A DNA stretch of 64,000 nucleotides from positions 62,001-126,000 of the forward strand of contig JAHBTJ010000016.1 of assembly GCA_019638595.1 (NCBI GenBank), in the 5' to 3' direction. Both the position numbers and the translations under genes were made by a program. Position 1 is the first letter of the stretch. Each line of letters starts with the position of its first letter. Shown in pieces: positions 60,185 to 64,000 of the stretch. The notes below the pieces were generated by a model. That model saw only the letters and a program-made list of their open reading frames with translations. It made no database searches and was not told the origin of the DNA. This stretch comes from Chitinophagaceae bacterium (GTDB taxonomy: Bacteria > Bacteroidota > Bacteroidia > Chitinophagales > Chitinophagaceae).

Positions 60185-60577
60185 ATGGACTATATCAACA
60201 CCATAGAACAGTTTGCTACAAAGCTCAATTGCCGGATCGTATATAAAAACGAACAGCATGGCATACTTAAAATTGACAACGAATCCGATGGCATCCATAA
60301 CCTCATCATTGGCATTGCCCCGCCTATTTTAATAATGGAGCAATTCCTGTTTTCGTTCCGGGCGGATAATACGGAAATGTTCAAGCGGTTATTACAAAAA
60401 AACAGGGATACTATTCACGGTGCGTTTGTAATAAATGAAGAAGGCGATAAAGTGCTGTTCAGGTATACCATGCAGATTGAGCATATCAGTTTCAACGAAT
60501 TTGAAGGAGCCATTAATTCGTTGGGTTTGCTGATGAGCGAGTATGCACAGGAGATCATTGATTTTTCAAAGAGATAA
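60185..60577 (+). CDS. YbjN / Tir-chaperone-like small protein
   Basis: A 130-residue acidic protein with the fold pattern of YbjN and type III secretion chaperones: helix MDYINTIEQFATKLNCR, strand IVYKNEQHGILKID, then IHNLIIGIAPPILIMEQFLF, FVINEEGDKVLFRYTMQI, and a final long helix NEFEGAINSLGLLMSEYAQE. In Bacteroidota such proteins precede PspA and flotillin genes. They may bind a partner protein of the membrane-stress complex. It is the first gene of the operon, 18 nt after the predicted transcription start. Confidence 0.75.
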   Translation: MDYINTIEQFATKLNCRIVYKNEQHGILKIDNESDGIHNLIIGIAPPILIMEQFLFSFRADNTEMFKRLLQKNRDTIHGAFVINEEGDKVLFRYTMQIEHISFNEFEGAINSLGLLMSEYAQEIIDFSKR

Positions 60578-60623
60578 AGGGTATATATAAAATAATAATT
60601 GTAAATCATTAAAATAATTGAAT

Positions 60624-61337
60624 ATGAATATCTTTAAAAGACTTTTCAGGATCGGCCAGGCCGAAATACACGCAGCGGTAGAGAAAATGGAAGATCCTGT
60701 AAAAATGACGGAACAGGGCCTGCGTGAATTGCGTGAAGACCTGGTGGAAGCTACCGAGGCTTATGCTAAAGTAAAAGCCCTTGCCATACGTACCGAAAAT
60801 GAGCAGGCGTTATGCCAGAAAGAATCCATGAACTATGCGGAAAAAGCCATCCTGATCATGCAGAAGGCGCAGACAGGGCAGGTGGAAATAGGAAAAGCAG
60901 AGGACCTGGCAAGAGAAGCGTTGTCATTACGCAGGAAGTTCTATGCTGAATCGGAGGAGTTGGGCAACCAGGTGGTATCCCTCCGGCAGTCTTCCAGGGA
61001 AATGCTGAGAAATACTGAAGTGCTGAAGGAGAATCTTGAGAAATGGGAAAAAGAGCTGAAGACATTAAAAGCGAGGGTAAAGGTAAGTAAAGCTACCGAA
61101 CAGGTGAACAAACAGTTGGCGCAACTCGATAATAACGGCACTATTGCCATGCTGGAGCGGATGAAGGCAAAAGTGGAGGATCAGGAAGCATTGTCGAAAG
61201 CCTATGGTGAAATTGCCCACGCCAAGAATAATTTAAAGGACGAATTGAACAATATTTTAAAGGATGATTCTTTATCAATAGAAAAGGATCTGAAAGCGAT
61301 AAAAGAAAAGCTCGGTATTTCGGAAAATCCACAATAA
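60624..61337 (+). CDS. PspA/IM30 family membrane-remodelling protein
   Basis: 237 residues from ATG 60624 (a TTG at 60618 is less likely). The N-terminal amphipathic helix MNIFKRLFRIGQAEIHAAVE is followed by a nearly continuous coiled coil, with MEDPVKMTEQGLRELREDLV and later KTLKARVKVSKATEQVNKQL, the ESCRT-III-like fold. It assembles on damaged inner membrane and maintains its barrier. The gene lies 46 nt after the YbjN-like gene and 3 nt before the next gene, so one operon is very likely. Confidence 0.92.
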   Translation: MNIFKRLFRIGQAEIHAAVEKMEDPVKMTEQGLRELREDLVEATEAYAKVKALAIRTENEQALCQKESMNYAEKAILIMQKAQTGQVEIGKAEDLAREALSLRRKFYAESEELGNQVVSLRQSSREMLRNTEVLKENLEKWEKELKTLKARVKVSKATEQVNKQLAQLDNNGTIAMLERMKAKVEDQEALSKAYGEIAHAKNNLKDELNNILKDDSLSIEKDLKAIKEKLGISENPQ

Positions 61338-61340
61338 GCT

Positions 61341-62039
61341 ATGTCAGAATTTGTTAAGCTACTGTTCCATCCTTTAAGTAATGCCATAATGACGGTTTTG
61401 TCCGGCATTACAGCGCTGTACTGGATATTCACTTTTATTGCCGGAGATTTCTTTGGCGGTGATACGGACGTGGATGTTGACCTGCATGTGCATGGGGCTG
61501 ATATAGACACCGATGTGGACGGGGATACTGATCTGAACGATTCAGTGGGAGATAAGCCGTTTTTCCAGAAAGCTTTGGAATATGTGAATATAGGCAAAGT
61601 GCCTTTTATGGTAGTGTTCAGCACGTTTAAGTTCATTGCCTGGATCGTAACATTAACTTCATCCGTGGCGTTAGGCCTGGCGAGCTGGGGCTGGAAATCC
61701 GTATTTATTTTAATACCCGTGTTTTTTGTAGCGTTTATCATTACCCGTTATGCTACAAAGCCATTGGTTAAAGTATATCATGCTATGGGTTATAACGGAG
61801 AAGAAGGTCATGATTTAATGGGGCGTATTGCAAAAATGCGGTCTACCATTTCGGGCAATACCATCGGCGCGGCAGAGCTGGTAATAGGCAGCGATGTGAT
61901 ACGGGTGAATGTACAAAGTAAAACCGGTGAAGTGCTGGAGTATAACGCAGATGTGATGATATCGGATGAGTCGCCTGATAAAAAGTATTACATGGTGGTG
62001 AAGGAAGTGACATTGAGCAATTTGAAATTAGATATGTGA
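61341..62039 (+). CDS. YqiJ-like (NfeD/OB-fold) membrane protein
   Basis: A 232-residue membrane protein. One helix near 13-35, a very acidic stretch at about 40-68 (GGDTDVDVDLHVHGADIDTD, then VDGDTDLNDSVGD), two helices at about 95-140, and a soluble C-terminal OB-fold (GRIAKMRSTISGNTIGAAEL, VINV-type strands, YYMVVKEVTLSN). YqiJ/NfeD proteins partner with flotillins, here the next gene. The Asp-rich loop is unusual in density and could bind divalent cations. Starts 3 nt after pspA. Confidence 0.85.
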   Translation: MSEFVKLLFHPLSNAIMTVLSGITALYWIFTFIAGDFFGGDTDVDVDLHVHGADIDTDVDGDTDLNDSVGDKPFFQKALEYVNIGKVPFMVVFSTFKFIAWIVTLTSSVALGLASWGWKSVFILIPVFFVAFIITRYATKPLVKVYHAMGYNGEEGHDLMGRIAKMRSTISGNTIGAAELVIGSDVIRVNVQSKTGEVLEYNADVMISDESPDKKYYMVVKEVTLSNLKLDM

Positions 62040-62174
62040 GATTTGACATGGAGAGGCGGTGGCAGGTATGAGGCTTAAATATCTAAAGCAACAAAAAACG
62101 GATCGTATTCCTGTACTATAATTTCAAATTTCAAATCAAAAATTTCAAATAACAAATCTCTAAACTAAAAAACT
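62040..62174. other. Intergenic spacer with AATTTCAAA repeats
   Basis: Short repeated units ATTTCAAATTTCAAATCAAA and ATTTCAAATAACAAATC (about 62120-62160) precede the flotillin gene. They are low-complexity filler like that at 31.9 kb. No promoter box was found with confidence. Confidence 0.5.
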
Positions 62175-64000
62175 ATGGGAGCATTCGGCGGCATAACCTT
62201 ACTGCTTATAGGAGGAGTTGTTTTCCTCATATTTATTATTCTCTTCGCTTTTGCCACATTTTACAAAAAAATACCGCAGGGCAAAGCGATCGTACGTACC
62301 GGTGTTGGCGGTGGTAAAGTAGCCTTTAATAAAGGCATGTATGTTATTCCTATTCTCCACAAAATGGAGATCATGGATATATCGGTGAAAAAATTACAAA
62401 TTGATCGCATGTCGAACGAAGGATTGATTTGTAAGGATAATATCCGCGCCGATATTAAAGTGGCTTTTTTTGTTCGCGTAAATAAGAACGTGGATGATGT
62501 GTTAAATGTGGCGCAGGCCATTGGCACCGAAAGAGCCAGCGATGTGGATACCTTACGCAATCTTTTTGAAGCAAAATTTTCCGAAGCGTTAAAAACAGTA
62601 GGTAAGAAATTTGATTTTATCGAGCTATACGAAGCCCGCCGCGAATTCAGGACCGAGATATTGAATATTATTGGTACGGATCTGAACGGTTATATATTAG
62701 ATGACTGCGCTATAGATTATCTGGAACAAACCGATATCAGCTATCTCAGCCCGCAGAACATCCTTGATGCGCAGGGTATCAAAAAAATTACCGAGTTGAC
62801 CGCCGAACAAAATATCAAGGCAAATTTCATTAAACGCGAAGAAGAAAAGGTGATCAAAAAGCAGAATGTGGAAGCGCGTGAAGCGATACTGGAATTAGAG
62901 CGCCAGATGGCGGAGAAAGAAGAGAAGCAAAAAAGGGAGATTGATAATATCCGCTCCCGTGAAAACGCAGAAATTATAAAAGTGCGGGAAGAAGAAAGAC
63001 TGAGAGCGCAAACTGTGCGCATACAAACCGATGAATCGCTTGCCGTACAGGAAGAGAATAAGTTGCGCCAGATCATTATCGCTGAAAAAAACAAGCAAAG
63101 AACCGACGCAGTGGAAACGGAGAGGGTGGAAAAAGACCGCGCGCTGGAGCAAACGGAACGTGAGAAGATCGTTACGCTTGCACAGATAGAAAAAGAAAAG
63201 ACGGTTGAAGTGGAGCGCAAGAATATACAGGATGTGATCAAAGAGCGTGTGCGCCTGGAGAAAGGAGTGGTGGAAGAGCAGCAGGGTGTAAAGGATATCG
63301 AAGCTTTCCGTGCAGTAGAGCGTGAAAAAACAGTAGGTATTACACAGGCGAGCCGCCAGGCGGAAGAAAAATTGATTTATACCGTGAAAGCAGCCGAAGC
63401 AGACAAAAAGGCCGCAGAAGAAAAGGCGAAGCAGTTGTTGATAGATGCAGAGGCGAAAAAAGAAGCAGCGGTGAAGCAGGCGGAGGCCCGTAAGATTTTA
63501 GCGGAGGCACAGGCGCGCGAAGAAGCTACGCTTGGTTTGTCTGAAGCAGAAGTAATGATGGCAAAAGCGGAGGCTGCCGAAAGACAGGGAACAGTGGATG
63601 CTACCGTAATTGAAAAAATAGCGGAAGCAAAACGCAAAGAAGGTTTAACGCAGGCGGAAGTAACCAAAGAAAAGGCATTAGCGGAAGCGGCAGGTATTGA
63701 AGAAAAAGCGGAAGCAATGAAAAAGCTGGATGCGGTAGGTAAAGATCACGAAGAATTTAAGCTGTTGCTGCAGAAAGAAAAAGATATCGCGTTGGCGCAG
63801 ATCCACATTCAGAAAGATATTGCGGATGCACAGGCCGATGTGCTGGCCGAGGCATTGAAATCTGCCAATATTGATATAGTGGGTGGTGAAACAATGTTCT
63901 TCCAGAATATTATTAACCAGATTTCAAATGCCAAAGGATTTGACAGGCTGATCAATGAAAGTGAGAACGCTTCTCAGATAAAAACGGCTTTGATTGGCGA
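62175..64000 (+). CDS. Flotillin (SPFH/Band 7) family protein, 3' end off window
   Basis: More than 608 residues; no stop before the window end. One membrane helix at about 5-28 (GGITLLLIGGVVFLIFIILF), an SPFH domain at about 32-200 (GKAIVRTGVGGGKVAFNKGM, VKKLQIDRMSNEGLICKDNI), then a very long Ala/Glu/Lys-rich coiled coil (about 210-560) with repeated EAxxR-like units, and LQKEKDIALAQIHIQKDIAD toward the C-terminal oligomerisation region. It is of the YqiK/FloT type that organises membrane microdomains. It works with the YqiJ-like protein and PspA upstream. ATG 62175 precedes the typical N-terminal anchor. Confidence 0.93.
   Translation, partial: MGAFGGITLLLIGGVVFLIFIILFAFATFYKKIPQGKAIVRTGVGGGKVAFNKGMYVIPILHKMEIMDISVKKLQIDRMSNEGLICKDNIRADIKVAFFVRVNKNVDDVLNVAQAIGTERASDVDTLRNLFEAKFSEALKTVGKKFDFIELYEARREFRTEILNIIGTDLNGYILDDCAIDYLEQTDISYLSPQNILDAQGIKKITELTAEQNIKANFIKREEEKVIKKQNVEAREAILELERQMAEKEEKQKREIDNIRSRENAEIIKVREEERLRAQTVRIQTDESLAVQEENKLRQIIIAEKNKQRTDAVETERVEKDRALEQTEREKIVTLAQIEKEKTVEVERKNIQDVIKERVRLEKGVVEEQQGVKDIEAFRAVEREKTVGITQASRQAEEKLIYTVKAAEADKKAAEEKAKQLLIDAEAKKEAAVKQAEARKILAEAQAREEATLGLSEAEVMMAKAEAAERQGTVDATVIEKIAEAKRKEGLTQAEVTKEKALAEAAGIEEKAEAMKKLDAVGKDHEEFKLLLQKEKDIALAQIHIQKDIADAQADVLAEALKSANIDIVGGETMFFQNIINQISNAKGFDRLINESENASQIKTALIG

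Noticed and set aside
1-64000. tRNA or rRNA genes
   Set aside because: No cloverleaf with matching arms or conserved TTCGAATC-type loops and no rRNA sequence was recognised; a tRNA search program would settle it.

Overview
The window looks like a chromosome segment of a Bacteroidota bacterium, most likely family Chitinophagaceae. Evidence: two SusC/SusD pairs, an ECF-sigma/FecR/SusC-with-STN cascade, a hybrid two-component regulator with a periplasmic sugar-binding sensor, many lipoprotein signals, and promoter -7 boxes of the form TAnnTTTG. The family-level call is inference.

Region 1 (1-14 kb) is AT-rich accessory DNA, almost all on the plus strand. Small unrelated genes (helicase fragment, PhyH-type dioxygenase, lipoproteins, small hypothetical pairs, an AraC/SDR/NTF2 unit, DUF1801, bestrophin-like channel, a divergent UvrB paralogue, small membrane proteins, YegP) are separated by imperfect palindromes of about 80-145 nt. 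These palindromes behave like integron attC sites. In three cases the first 9 nt of a cassette (GTT...) are the exact reverse complement of the 9 nt (...AAC) that open the palindrome at its far end. No integrase lies in the window, so this would be an integrase-distant part of an array or a cluster of attC sites lacking an integrase.

Region 2 (14-27 kb) is a glycan-uptake locus controlled by a transmembrane sigma relay: SusD, SusC (with STN domain), FecR anti-sigma and ECF sigma on the minus strand. Divergent from it are a giant FG-GAP/UnbV lipoprotein and a sulfatase.

Region 3 (27-38.7 kb) is housekeeping: a secreted hypothetical protein, smpB, accD, cystathionine beta-synthase/cysteine synthase, an S41 protease, a MurNAc/GlcNAc kinase plus murQ pair, hemN, a VOC protein and dGTPase. 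A 660-nt gene-poor gap before accD may hold a short transcript.

Region 4 (38.7-59.1 kb) degrades plant-type glycans. A DUF3472 protein and a GH95 fucosidase come first. They are followed by a fructan utilization locus: a fructose-sensor-type hybrid two-component system (minus strand), an MFS sugar porter, a PfkB fructokinase, SusC, SusD and two GH32 fructanases. Regulator and structural genes are separated by a 2.8-kb insertion holding a cassette-type repeat interrupted by a 3'-truncated group II intron, a truncated Crp/Fnr gene, a Fic protein, another attC-like element and a serine-protease fragment. A 63-nt repeat that also occurs twice in region 1 lies directly upstream of the regulator.

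Region 5 (59.4-64 kb) is a membrane-stress module. An XRE regulator diverges from an operon of a YbjN/Tir-chaperone-like protein, a PspA protein, a YqiJ-like membrane protein and a flotillin that runs off the window. A perfect 11-bp inverted repeat overlaps the divergent promoters.

The clearest candidates for something undescribed are the attC-like cassette array and the intron-interrupted cassette element beside the fructan regulator.
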